Shown in pieces: positions 1 to 7,627 of a stretch of DNA of 26,756 nt (the first letter of the stretch is position 1; each line of letters starts with the position of its first letter). This DNA is from an uncultured Candidatus Saccharibacteria bacterium (GTDB lineage: Bacteria > Patescibacteria > Saccharimonadia > Saccharimonadales > UBA6022). The stretch is from positions 1 to 26,756 of the forward strand of contig CAMLED010000003.1 of NCBI GenBank assembly GCA_946479115.1, given 5' to 3'. The translations under genes were made by a program, and so were the position numbers. Under the pieces are notes generated by a model that made no database searches, had not been told where the DNA came from, and saw only the letters and a list, made by a program, of their open reading frames with translations.

Positions 1-75
1 TGCTTTGTTGCGTAATTTTTCAAAAACCATAATTAGTATTTATTATACCCCAATTACGCTTGTGGTAGTAAAATA

Positions 76-104
76 TTGCATTTTTAAGTGTTTTATGGTA
101 TAAT
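76..104 (+). promoter_or_regulatory. Extended -10 promoter, leaderless start of the first gene
   Basis: A perfect TATAAT lies at 99-104, preceded by TG at 96-97 (TGG-TATAAT, an extended -10). A weak -35-like TTGCAT sits at 76-81 with a 17-nt spacer. Only six bases separate the -10 box from the ATG at 111, so transcription should begin at or next to the A of the start codon. There is no Shine-Dalgarno sequence. Confidence 0.75.
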
Positions 105-110
105 GCGAGA

Positions 111-1073
111 ATGTTTGATTTTGAGCAAATCCACCCTTCCCACAACTCTATTCGCCGTGTCGAGAAAGAGCTTGCTTTATCAGATGATCATGAGCAAGAA
201 ATCATTGATGATCTCGTAGACACCGTAGATGAACTCCGTATTTTTTCGGAACCAATCGCAACCGAACGAATCGTAGAAGATGTACCACTAGATGATACAA
301 GTCTACCAAAACGCTACAACCTACTTAATATGACTCAGGCTATGTTACACGACGGTAGTTATAAGACAAAAATAACGTTGCCTGGATGCACACTGACACT
401 AGAGGGTACCCGTATAGGAGAAACTGGTGCATGGCGCAGACATGTCGGCAACACAGAAGAACAACCGCTAGAACATACTGACGCAATCCCCTACCTACAA
501 ACCCTTTTAAGCAATCTCCCTAACCTTGAATCACTCAAGGATACAGCTAACATTAGTGACGCAACCATGATCGAAGCACTATGGAAAGACTTCGCCCCTC
601 GTGCAAGCGAATGGAAAGATGCAAGCTATTACAACACGGCGGTAGATCACTATACACCGTCACTAATTGAAGTTGCTCCAAATGAGGACTTACCCGTCGA
701 TGAAGGATACACCACTAGTGTCGCCGCAGTAGTTGGCCATATCGAGACTTCATCAAGTAATAAATACACCTGTCGTCTTGGCACTCAGTTGCCAATCGAT
801 TTATCGACACTTGGCGAACAATCAGGCAAGCAGAAGCCGTCTGAAGTTCACGAAGAATATCGCTTTAGTGTTGAATTTCCTAAGCGTACGGATAGATACC
901 GCAAAGCGCTTGCTTTCTACGCAATTGAAAGTGATTACCTCACGACAGGAAGGCTGCACGATCTAGCAGACGCAACCATTCTCTATACAGAGGATATTCC
1001 AGCGGTTTATGAAAAAGCTACCACTTATATCAAAGAAAAACACCTTGATATGACCAGTTTTCTTGACGAATAG
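111..1073 (+). CDS. Hypothetical protein, 320 aa
   Basis: I do not recognise this protein. It is a soluble, rather acidic polypeptide with no signal peptide, no membrane segment and no motif I can name. The N-terminal third (about residues 1-70) is rich in Asp and Glu and looks helical; a mixed alpha/beta composition follows, with the segment at about 85-115 rich in Thr, Leu and Gly as in beta-strands. The start is well supported because an extended -10 promoter ends six bases before the ATG, which implies a leaderless mRNA. The gene is the only rightward gene in the first 25 kb and converges on alaS: the two stop codons are three bases apart with no terminator-like hairpin between them. Codon use resembles the neighbouring core genes, so there is no sign of recent transfer. 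It is probably a lineage-specific conserved protein. Confidence 0.85.
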   Translation: MFDFEQIHPSHNSIRRVEKELALSDDHEQEIIDDLVDTVDELRIFSEPIATERIVEDVPLDDTSLPKRYNLLNMTQAMLHDGSYKTKITLPGCTLTLEGTRIGETGAWRRHVGNTEEQPLEHTDAIPYLQTLLSNLPNLESLKDTANISDATMIEALWKDFAPRASEWKDASYYNTAVDHYTPSLIEVAPNEDLPVDEGYTTSVAAVVGHIETSSSNKYTCRLGTQLPIDLSTLGEQSGKQKPSEVHEEYRFSVEFPKRTDRYRKALAFYAIESDYLTTGRLHDLADATILYTEDIPAVYEKATTYIKEKHLDMTSFLDE

Positions 1074-1076
1074 CAA

Positions 1077-2963
1077 CTAGACTAGGACAGCTTTAATTCG
1101 GCGTACGCCAGCAGAGCTCGCTTCTTCTTTGGTGATCTTGAATTTTTTACCACCATCGATTAGTTCGTGAGTATGGTCAACATGAGGACCACCGCAGATT
1201 TCAAAGCTAAATGGTGTATCGGCATCATCAGCAATCATTTGGTAGACCTTGACGGTATCGCCATAGCGATCGCCGAACTGGCCTAATGCACCCTTTTCAT
1301 TAATCGCAACGTCAGTTGGATATTCAGCGTAGCTAATTTTAAGGTCTTTTTCGATCTGTTCATTAACAATGCGCTCAACTTCATCAAGTTGTTCACGCGT
1401 AACCTTTTCAGGATGTGAGAAATCAAAACGGAGGCGTTCTTCAGTGATATTACTGCCACGTTGGATGACATGATCACCAAGCACATCGCGAAGCGCCTGA
1501 TACATCAGGTGTGTCGCGGTGTGATATTTTTTGTGCTGCAATGTCTGACCACCGAGGCCGCCCTTAAAAGTACCCTTGGTTGCGGTTTGACTGCGCGCAC
1601 GCTGCTCAGCCATCTTGTCATCAAATTCTTGGCGCCAGTTGTCGGATAGTTTAATTTCCTGCTTGTAGGCTTCTTCGGTTGAAAGTTCTACCGGGAAACC
1701 GTAGGTGTCATAGAGAGTAAACAGTTCTGCGCCAGTCAAACCACCTTCAGCAAACTTCGCCAACTGACCAAGTCCCTTACGAAGTGTTTGACGGAAGACT
1801 TTCTCCTCTTTGACCAGAATTGCAACGACCTCATCGCGCTTTGCGGCAACTTCAGGATAATCGTCATGATAAAGATCGGCAACAACAGGAACGATTTGTT
1901 CAAAGAAATTCTGTTCAATACCTAGGTCAAAAGCAAAACGAATCGCACGACGGAGCAAACGACGCATAACATACCCCTGCTCTTTATTAGCCGGTACGAC
2001 ACCGTCAACAGCGAGGAAAGTCGCTGCCCGTAGGTGATCAGCAATCACACGCATACTCTCGGTGTGTGATTCATATTTCTTACCACTTAAAGTCTGCAGC
2101 TTATCGATAATTGGCCACAAGATACTGATGCGGAAAACATCAGGACTGTCGATTTGTGCAGCTGCAATACGCTCTAGGCCACCACCAAAGTCAACGTTCT
2201 TACGCGCCAATGGCTCAAAACTACCATCCTCTAAACGACGATATTGCATAAAGACTTGGTTACCGATTTCCATGAATTGGCCACTGTCACTTGCTGGATG
2301 TGCCAGACCATATCCTTCGGCGTGATTCTGAGGACCAAAGTCATAAAAGACTTCGCTATCTGGACCACACGGATCACCGATTGGTGTTTTATCTAGACCA
2401 CCACCGCGACTCCACCAGTTTTCACCATCATCATAAAAGAAGATACGGCCACCTTGCATACCGAGCTTGTCACCATTTTCAGCACTGCCAAGTTCAACAA
2501 TCTTGTTATCGACACCTTTTTCAGCAAACACTTGCTGCCAGATACTTGCAGCTTCGTCATCACGTGGAATACCGTGCGCTTCGTCACCGATAAAACAAGT
2601 TACGTAAATCTTACTAGGATCAAGCCCTACGACATCAGTTAAGAATTCAAAGAACCAACGAATCTGTTGTTCCTTGAAATAATCACCCATCGACCAGTTA
2701 CCTAGCATTTCAAAGAATGTCGTGTGACGGTTGTCGCCAACATCCTCAATATCCTGCGCACGCAAACACGTCTGACTATCAGTCAAACGGACACCAGCTG
2801 GATGCTCTTGGCCCAAAAGATATGGGAGCAATGGCTGCATACCACTACCAGTGAATAAGGTCGTTGGATCATCCTTGAGCATTAACGGGGCACGAGCAAT
2901 AACTTCGTGCTGACGATCTTTAAAGAATTGTAGGTAAGCGTTGCGAATTTGTTGGGCGTTCAT
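1077..2963 (-). CDS. alaS: Alanyl-tRNA synthetase lacking the C-terminal C-Ala domain
   Basis: Charges tRNA-Ala with alanine in the cytoplasm and hydrolyses mischarged tRNA. Residues 1 to about 240 form the class II catalytic core (N-terminal TGSGMQP and CLRAQDIEDVG, plus FFEMLGNWS). The tRNA-recognition helices follow, then the editing domain with its zinc-type motifs HTATH (481-485) and CGGPH (590-594). The protein ends at residue 628, just after the conserved SSAGVRRI segment. Most bacterial AlaRSs are about 870 residues and carry a further C-terminal C-Ala/DHHA1 region, which is absent here. The stop codon is clean and the reading frame continues into nothing resembling C-Ala, so this looks natural rather than a frameshift. 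The start is supported by an extended -10 promoter seven bases upstream. The gene faces the unknown gene at 111 tail to tail. Confidence 0.97.
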   Translation of the reverse strand: MNAQQIRNAYLQFFKDRQHEVIARAPLMLKDDPTTLFTGSGMQPLLPYLLGQEHPAGVRLTDSQTCLRAQDIEDVGDNRHTTFFEMLGNWSMGDYFKEQQIRWFFEFLTDVVGLDPSKIYVTCFIGDEAHGIPRDDEAASIWQQVFAEKGVDNKIVELGSAENGDKLGMQGGRIFFYDDGENWWSRGGGLDKTPIGDPCGPDSEVFYDFGPQNHAEGYGLAHPASDSGQFMEIGNQVFMQYRRLEDGSFEPLARKNVDFGGGLERIAAAQIDSPDVFRISILWPIIDKLQTLSGKKYESHTESMRVIADHLRAATFLAVDGVVPANKEQGYVMRRLLRRAIRFAFDLGIEQNFFEQIVPVVADLYHDDYPEVAAKRDEVVAILVKEEKVFRQTLRKGLGQLAKFAEGGLTGAELFTLYDTYGFPVELSTEEAYKQEIKLSDNWRQEFDDKMAEQRARSQTATKGTFKGGLGGQTLQHKKYHTATHLMYQALRDVLGDHVIQRGSNITEERLRFDFSHPEKVTREQLDEVERIVNEQIEKDLKISYAEYPTDVAINEKGALGQFGDRYGDTVKVYQMIADDADTPFSFEICGGPHVDHTHELIDGGKKFKITKEEASSAGVRRIKAVLV

Positions 2964-2970
2964 CTCTGTT

Positions 2971-2979
2971 ATTATAGCA
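2971..2979 (-). promoter_or_regulatory. Extended -10 promoter of alaS, leaderless
   Basis: On the minus strand the sequence reads TGC-TATAAT, with the TATAAT at 2976-2971, and seven bases later comes the alaS ATG (2963). No -35-like hexamer is seen at 16-18 bp spacing and there is no Shine-Dalgarno sequence. Confidence 0.7.
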
Positions 2980-3010
2980 GTCTCGAGCTATATTCGCTAC
3001 ACCGTGCTAA

Positions 3011-3187
3011 CTAGACGTCTCTCTCCTCAGGCGTGTACTCATCATCTTCAAGTTCGTCCTCACGCTTTTTCTCTTCTTCAGCTTGATCGTGACGTTCTTC
3101 CATGCGGCCTTTTTGCTCATGAAATTCATTCTGAACATCGTCCTTGATCTCTTCTGCTTTGTCTTTTGCGTCATCTAGAAATCCCAT
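3011..3187 (-). CDS. Small highly charged protein, 58 aa
   Basis: A short, very hydrophilic protein made almost wholly of Glu, Asp, Lys, Arg and Gln, predicted to be one helix or disordered. It begins MGFLDDAKDKAEE and ends in an acidic tail. The pattern (short, repeated Asp-Lys-Ala/Glu steps) resembles small general-stress proteins of the CsbD/YtxH type, but there is no diagnostic motif and I do not assign a family. A textbook AGGAGG lies upstream. The ATG at 3193 is only one base from it, whereas the in-frame ATG at 3187 is seven bases away, so 3187 is the better start. A classical Shine-Dalgarno leader sets this gene apart from the leaderless genes around it and fits strong, independently controlled expression. 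It sits between mnmA and alaS with gaps of about 70 and 47 bases. Confidence 0.8.
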   Translation of the reverse strand: MGFLDDAKDKAEEIKDDVQNEFHEQKGRMEERHDQAEEEKKREDELEDDEYTPEERDV

Positions 3188-3257
3188 AATCATACCTCCT
3201 GTTTAGTTGCTGTATTTTTATTATGGTAAAGACGGGTAAAAGAATCAGTGAAGTAGG

Positions 3258-4295
3258 TTACAGAACAATGCCGCCACCTAGACAAATGTCACCGCTATAA
3301 ATAACGACTGACTGACCGCTCGCAATCGCTCGCTGTTCATCATGAAGTGTCAATGCCACTTGGCCGTCGTTATATGTCAAATCAGCGGCCGTAAGTGGTG
3401 CGCGGTGACGGATACGAATATCATAGACTCCCTCTGCTGGTGCATCATTAATCCAATGTGTTCGTTCAAGTTGTACGGTCGCTTTCCATAATGTTGCATC
3501 GTTAAGGTCGGTCGTAACATAAACTTCGTTTTTATCCATGTCTTTGCCGACAACGTAATATGGCAAACCGCCGCCCAGATCAAGTCCATGACGTTGGCCG
3601 AGTGTGTAAAAGATTGCACCATCATGATGACCCAAGACTTTACCAGATTTTTTATCAATGATCTCACCAGGAACTTGATCAACATACTGTGACAGAAATT
3701 CACGAATGCCGACTTTACCGACGAAACAAATACCCTGCGAATCTTTTTTGGCGGCAGTAAATAATCCGCGTTCCTCGGCCATAATGCGAACGTCTGGTTT
3801 CGTAAATTTCCCTAATGGAAAGAGAGTTTTCTGTAGTGCTTCACCAGTGACTCGGTACAAGAAGTACGTTTGATCCTTGTTGGTATCAACCGCCATTTTC
3901 AAGATGCCATCCTCAACCTGGGCATAGTGACCAGTCGCAATCACGTCTGCCCCGTCTTCTAGTGCAGTTTCAAGAAAAATCTTAAATTTAACTTCTTGAT
4001 TACACATGATGTCTGGGTTTGGCGTACGACCAGCTTTGTATTCGTCTATCATGTAGTCGACAACTTTTTGCTTGTATTCATTCTCGAAATCAAAGACCTT
4101 AAAATCAATTCCCAGCTGCACCGCAACACGTTTAGCATCAGCCAAATCATCCGCCCACGGACATTTCATACCTGGCAAATCCTGCGTCCAGTTCTTCATA
4201 TAGACACCCGTTACATCGTAGCCCTGCTCGACTAATAACGCAGCCGTCAAGCTACTGTCGACACCGCCGCTCATACCAACATAGACTTTTGTCAT
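3258..4295 (-). CDS. mnmA: tRNA-specific 2-thiouridylase MnmA
   Basis: Installs the 2-thio group on U34 of tRNAs for Lys, Glu and Gln, using ATP and sulfur passed from a cysteine desulfurase. The PP-loop ATPase motif SGGVDSS is at residues 9-15. The two catalytic cysteines are visible: C98 in the DIMCNQEVKF motif and C190 in DSQGICFVG. The length of 345 residues is normal for the family and the C-terminal beta-barrel is complete. The ATG overlaps the stop of the upstream SanA-like gene by four bases (ATGA), so translation is probably coupled. A cysteine desulfurase gene lies two genes upstream in the same operon and is the likely sulfur donor. Interestingly the tRNA-Glu (TTC anticodon) in this window is one of its expected substrates. 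Confidence 0.96.
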   Translation of the reverse strand: MTKVYVGMSGGVDSSLTAALLVEQGYDVTGVYMKNWTQDLPGMKCPWADDLADAKRVAVQLGIDFKVFDFENEYKQKVVDYMIDEYKAGRTPNPDIMCNQEVKFKIFLETALEDGADVIATGHYAQVEDGILKMAVDTNKDQTYFLYRVTGEALQKTLFPLGKFTKPDVRIMAEERGLFTAAKKDSQGICFVGKVGIREFLSQYVDQVPGEIIDKKSGKVLGHHDGAIFYTLGQRHGLDLGGGLPYYVVGKDMDKNEVYVTTDLNDATLWKATVQLERTHWINDAPAEGVYDIRIRHRAPLTAADLTYNDGQVALTLHDEQRAIASGQSVVIYSGDICLGGGIVL

Positions 4296-4894
4296 CTAGT
4301 GCCTCCTGCATAAAAGACGATAATCTTAACAAATTCAGTCACCGCCAAATACCAACCGGTTGGGGTCAACCACCATAATCCAGACCACTGGTTATCGGCT
4401 GCGACGGGATGATTTCGCACCTGCACCATATCGCCTGAACGCTTATTAAACTCGAGGCTTGCCCGTCGCTGATGATATCCGGATGTCACCAAAATAACTG
4501 ATGTAATATCATTTTGTTGAAAAATATTTTGAGTGTTTTCAGCGTTCTGCTTGGTCGTCTCACCTTCTTCTTCGGTGATAATATTTGCAGCCGGCACACC
4601 CGCATCAAGCGCAGTTTGGCGCATTACCTCAGCATTACTTGGTCCTGATTTGTCCTGCGCAGCGCCAGAGAAGATTAATTTTGACGCCCATCCCTTTTGA
4701 TACAGACGAATTGCCTCGTCGGCACGCGCTGTTGTGTCGCCACCGCTAATTGCCACGATGGCATCAGCCCTTTGACACTTAGCAGCTCCAGATGGCGAAT
4801 CATTACAACCAGATAAATCATTCGGACTTAAGAAAACACTCAGCCCCAAGATAATCGCAATTGCTACTGCAATGACAATAACTACACCTCTCAT
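4292..4894 (-). CDS. SanA/YdcF/ElyC-family membrane protein (DUF218)
   Basis: A 200-residue protein with one N-terminal membrane segment (about residues 3-22) followed by an extracytoplasmic DUF218 domain. Family marks are the SGGD strand-loop at 50-53, SKLIFSGAA near 71-79, ITEEEGETTKQNAENT at about 106-121 and VTSGYHQRR at about 136-144. Relatives (SanA, ElyC, YdcF) affect envelope integrity and peptidoglycan-precursor handling, but the biochemical activity of the family is not firmly settled. The start codon overlaps the cysteine desulfurase stop (ATGA) and an AGGA-like ribosome-binding site lies inside that gene's end. Its position between two tRNA-thiolation genes is odd and may simply reflect genome compaction. 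The segment at 28-42 has two cysteines that could form a disulfide outside the membrane. Confidence 0.88.
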   Translation of the reverse strand: MRGVVIVIAVAIAIILGLSVFLSPNDLSGCNDSPSGAAKCQRADAIVAISGGDTTARADEAIRLYQKGWASKLIFSGAAQDKSGPSNAEVMRQTALDAGVPAANIITEEEGETTKQNAENTQNIFQQNDITSVILVTSGYHQRRASLEFNKRSGDMVQVRNHPVAADNQWSGLWWLTPTGWYLAVTEFVKIIVFYAGGTR

Positions 4895-6045
4895 GTAGCC
4901 ATCCTTTGTCGTTCGCGTGTGATTTCTTCAATGATAATATCACCGGCTTTTGCAATCGTTTCATCAGTAGATAGATGACCAAGCGTTAAACGGAGGCTTC
5001 CGTCGGCAACTTCAGGTGAAAGCCCAATAGCCGTTAAGACATGCGAACGAGTGCCTTTATTCGCAGCACAGGCACTCCCGGTTGCCACCATCACACCGCG
5101 CATCTCAAGTGCAAAGACCAGACGCTCAGCATCAAGGCCTGGAAATGAAATATGAAGATGACTTGGCAAACGCCGCTTCTGTGAACCTGAAACCACCGCA
5201 TCATCAAACGCATTAGTCAGTTTAGTCTGCAGGTCATCACGAAGTTTTCGCAGTCGTTCAGATTCATATTTACGATGATCGTCGGCCAGCTCCATGGCTT
5301 TGGCAAAGCCTACCACTCCAGCAACATTTTCGGTACCACTACGAATACCCCGTTCTTGGCCACCACCGACAATCTGTGGATTTAAACGCACATGACTACT
5401 TGCCCATAGCAGTCCAACCTGCTTCGGCCCGTACACTTTCCCTGCATTTAGAGTAAGTAAATCTACGCCTAAACGCGCGACGTGGATATCTAATTGACCA
5501 GCACCCTGTGAGGCATCGGTGTGGAGATAAATTGGTGTCGTATCACCAGCAGTGCGACGTTTTTCACGTTCCGTTTGAATGACCGACGCAATTTCGCGTA
5601 GTGGTTGTACCGTTCCTAGTTCATTATTGGCAAGAGCAATACTGACCAAACATGTATCCGGACGGATTGCCGCCTGGATAGTCGCTGCCGTCACCAGACC
5701 ACGCTCATCACTGTCGACAATTGTATGGTCATAGCGCTTGGCTGCGGCAAGCACCGCATGATGCTCGATTGCCGCCGTAACAACGTGACCACCGATGCTA
5801 TTAAATGCCAAGTTGATAGACTCTGTGGCGCCCGCGGTCATAACGAGTTCGTCACCTTTACCACCGATACGACTAGCGATCACCTGTTTGGCTGCTTCGT
5901 AGTCACGTCGCACCTGCAGGGCCGGCGAATAAGGGCTCGACGGATTGAAAAAGAGTTCCGTAAAATAAGGTTGCATAGCACGAAGCACACGCTCATCCAT
6001 TGGCGTTGCTGCAGCATGATCTAAATAAAGGAGTTCGTCGCCCAT
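4891..6045 (-). CDS. Cysteine desulfurase (NifS/IscS family)
   Basis: PLP enzyme that takes sulfur from cysteine to form a protein persulfide. The N-terminus YLDHAAATP matches the family YLDNAATTP. H95 in EHHAVL stacks on PLP, K203 in LNAGKVYGPK is the Schiff-base lysine, and C326 in ATGSACAANK is the persulfide cysteine. The usual His before the PLP lysine is Gly here (AGK rather than GHK). The open frame extends upstream to 6177, but that extension overlaps the neighbouring gene at 6068-6505; the ATG at 6045 gives a natural 384-residue protein and has an extended -10 box ten bases upstream. It heads an operon with a SanA-like gene and mnmA, so its main client is probably tRNA thiolation. 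No Fe-S scaffold gene is in the window. Confidence 0.94.
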   Translation of the reverse strand: MGDELLYLDHAAATPMDERVLRAMQPYFTELFFNPSSPYSPALQVRRDYEAAKQVIASRIGGKGDELVMTAGATESINLAFNSIGGHVVTAAIEHHAVLAAAKRYDHTIVDSDERGLVTAATIQAAIRPDTCLVSIALANNELGTVQPLREIASVIQTEREKRRTAGDTTPIYLHTDASQGAGQLDIHVARLGVDLLTLNAGKVYGPKQVGLLWASSHVRLNPQIVGGGQERGIRSGTENVAGVVGFAKAMELADDHRKYESERLRKLRDDLQTKLTNAFDDAVVSGSQKRRLPSHLHISFPGLDAERLVFALEMRGVMVATGSACAANKGTRSHVLTAIGLSPEVADGSLRLTLGHLSTDETIAKAGDIIIEEITRERQRMAT

Positions 6046-6055
6046 TACTCTTACT

Positions 6056-6064
6056 AGTATAGCA
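6056..6064 (-). promoter_or_regulatory. Extended -10 promoter of the cysteine desulfurase operon
   Basis: The minus strand reads TGC-TATACT, with the hexamer at 6061-6056. The ATG at 6045 follows after ten bases, so the leader would be about four bases. This box supports 6045 rather than 6177 as the gene start. Confidence 0.65.
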
Positions 6065-6067
6065 AGC

Positions 6068-6505
6068 TTAGGCTGCAATTTTGCCTGTTTGTGGATCGCG
6101 TTTATAAATCTCACGAGCCACCTGTTCGTAGTACAAACGAGTTGCTCTGATAAAATTCTCAAGTTCAGCGCCTTCAATAAACATGTAGCGTGAACCTTCT
6201 TGAACTTTCAAAATACCGTTATCATGAACTTCGTAGCGAGTTGTTGAAACTTCTGAACGACCCGTCTGAGGGTTAGTACCTTCTTCGTACCAAATCCATG
6301 TGTTTTCGTCGAGGCAAAAAAACTCACGTCGACTACCGACAGGTAACGCACCGAATAATTTAGCGCCAATTTCACTTTCTAGCTGAATCAGCTCACGTTC
6401 GCTATATTTGCGAAATTCGTGTGTCTTTGGGACGCGAAGTGATGCGGCGATATCATTAGAATCACCGGTAATTAGCTGAAGAGCTTTTTTGAATAAACTA
6501 CTCAT
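6068..6505 (-). CDS. Hypothetical protein, 145 aa
   Basis: I do not recognise a family. The protein is soluble and has no signal peptide or membrane segment. The N-terminal half carries a helical, charged stretch (about 25-50), followed by an aromatic beta-rich section (FFCLDENTWIWYEEG at about 62-76, TTRYEVHDNGILKVQ at about 87-101) and a C-terminal helix (about 110-135) rich in Tyr, Arg and Glu. The alternating pattern of Trp, Tyr and charged residues in strands suggests a small binding domain, but that is only an impression. It begins eight bases after the stop of the next gene upstream, with an AGGG-like ribosome-binding site, so the two are co-transcribed, probably from the metG promoter through tatD. 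The stop lies just before the cysteine desulfurase promoter. Confidence 0.75.
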   Translation of the reverse strand: MSSLFKKALQLITGDSNDIAASLRVPKTHEFRKYSERELIQLESEIGAKLFGALPVGSRREFFCLDENTWIWYEEGTNPQTGRSEVSTTRYEVHDNGILKVQEGSRYMFIEGAELENFIRATRLYYEQVAREIYKRDPQTGKIAA

Positions 6506-6513
6506 TGCTACCC

Positions 6514-6819
6514 TTATGCCGCCAAGTCAAACTTATCTTTAGATAGATATGACGCCGTTTGATCATTTTCATCTTCGTGCAAATTGATTGTATTTGCATC
6601 GTATTCCTTACGGAAACGCTTTAGTTCAAGGCCTTCACTGCGAAGTTCTTGAATAAATTGTAACTCTTGCACTTGCTCTATGCGCGTCGCCTGTGCAATC
6701 GCTTCACGAGCAGCCGCAAGTGTACTAGCATGGAGATCAAGCTGATCATTATCATTAAACACCGTCGCATCTACGCGTGACGGTTGGTCATGATTAGGAG
6801 GTAAATTGTTCTGATACAT
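6514..6819 (-). CDS. Hypothetical protein, 101 aa
   Basis: A short soluble protein with no recognised motif. It starts with a polar, Asn- and Pro-rich tail (residues 1-25), then has a long predicted helix (about 30-75) with heptad-like spacing of Ile, Leu and Val, so a short coiled coil or helical hairpin is plausible, and ends in a polar acidic segment. An AGGG sequence about nine bases before the ATG may serve as ribosome-binding site; no good -10 box is seen close to the start. It lies 52 bases after tatD and eight bases before the next unknown gene. The pair of small genes is probably co-transcribed and could be functionally linked, but nothing in the sequence says how. Confidence 0.72.
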   Translation of the reverse strand: MYQNNLPPNHDQPSRVDATVFNDNDQLDLHASTLAAAREAIAQATRIEQVQELQFIQELRSEGLELKRFRKEYDANTINLHEDENDQTASYLSKDKFDLAA

Positions 6820-6871
6820 AGTAAAGTACCCTACTTCCCTGCTTAAAGTTGGTGCCTTTTACTGTTTGTGT

Positions 6872-7627
6872 TTAGAGTGCGAATAACGCATGAGCATTTG
6901 CAGAGGTATGAGTAGCGATTTCATCGAGCGACAATCCACGGATTCTCGCATGATGTTCGGCTACTTGCCTTACGAATGCTGGCTCGTTCACTTTACCACG
7001 AAAGGGGGTGGGTGTCAAGAAAGGAGCGTCGGTTTCGAGGAGTAATTTATCTAGTGGAATTGCAGCAAACATTTCTTTTTGTTTTTCGTCCTTGGTAAAG
7101 GTACTGATTCCATTCACACCGATATATAATCCACGCGCCGTTGCTGCTTCCATATTAACCCGTGAATCGGTAAAACTGTGCAAGACGCCTCTGATTTTCG
7201 AGCCGTAACTGTCAAAAATAGGCCAAAAGTCGTCAAATGCTTCACGAACATGAAAAATAATTGGTAAATTATGCGCTAATGCTAGATCAATCTGACTTTT
7301 CAATGCTTCGATCTGAACCTCACGCGGACTATGCGTATAGAAATAATCTAAGCCAATTTCACCAATTGCGACAACATTCGATGAATTATCATCTAGAATC
7401 TGAGCCAGTCCCTCATAGCTATCCTTAGTATCATGAGGATGAACGCCAAGAGATGCCGACACATGGTCGTGTTGCGACGCAAAGACTACGGCTTCGCGTG
7501 AACTCTGTTCATTCGTACCAACACAGATCATCTTGCCAATTCCCTCGTGATGGGCACGCTGCATAACATCACCGATATCTAGTGGGTAGTTTGCCTCGTG
7601 GATATGGCAGTGCGTATCTATGAGCAT
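6872..7627 (-). CDS. tatD: TatD-family metal-dependent DNase
   Basis: A TIM-barrel hydrolase of the amidohydrolase superfamily; characterised TatD proteins are 3'-5' exonucleases acting on DNA and RNA, with roles in oxidative-damage repair. Metal ligands can be read off: H6 and H8 (DTHCHIH), E90 (AIGEIGLDY), H126 (IIFHVREA), H150 (VLHSFTDS) and D200 (LLETDAPF). At 251 residues it is full length. The ATG follows the metG stop directly (TAA then ATG) and an AGAGG lies five bases before the stop-start junction, so translation is probably coupled to metG. Linkage of metG and tatD is common in bacteria, which supports both calls. Confidence 0.95.
   Translation of the reverse strand: MLIDTHCHIHEANYPLDIGDVMQRAHHEGIGKMICVGTNEQSSREAVVFASQHDHVSASLGVHPHDTKDSYEGLAQILDDNSSNVVAIGEIGLDYFYTHSPREVQIEALKSQIDLALAHNLPIIFHVREAFDDFWPIFDSYGSKIRGVLHSFTDSRVNMEAATARGLYIGVNGISTFTKDEKQKEMFAAIPLDKLLLETDAPFLTPTPFRGKVNEPAFVRQVAEHHARIRGLSLDEIATHTSANAHALFAL

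Noticed and set aside
1..50. Minus-strand TATAAT at 47-42 as promoter of a leftward gene
   Set aside because: The nearest ATG (30) meets a stop after three codons; a real gene could start beyond the window edge but cannot be supported.
6046..6177. N-terminal extension of the cysteine desulfurase to 6177
   Set aside because: It overlaps the gene at 6068-6505 and its extra residues do not resemble the family; ATG 6045 has its own extended -10 box.
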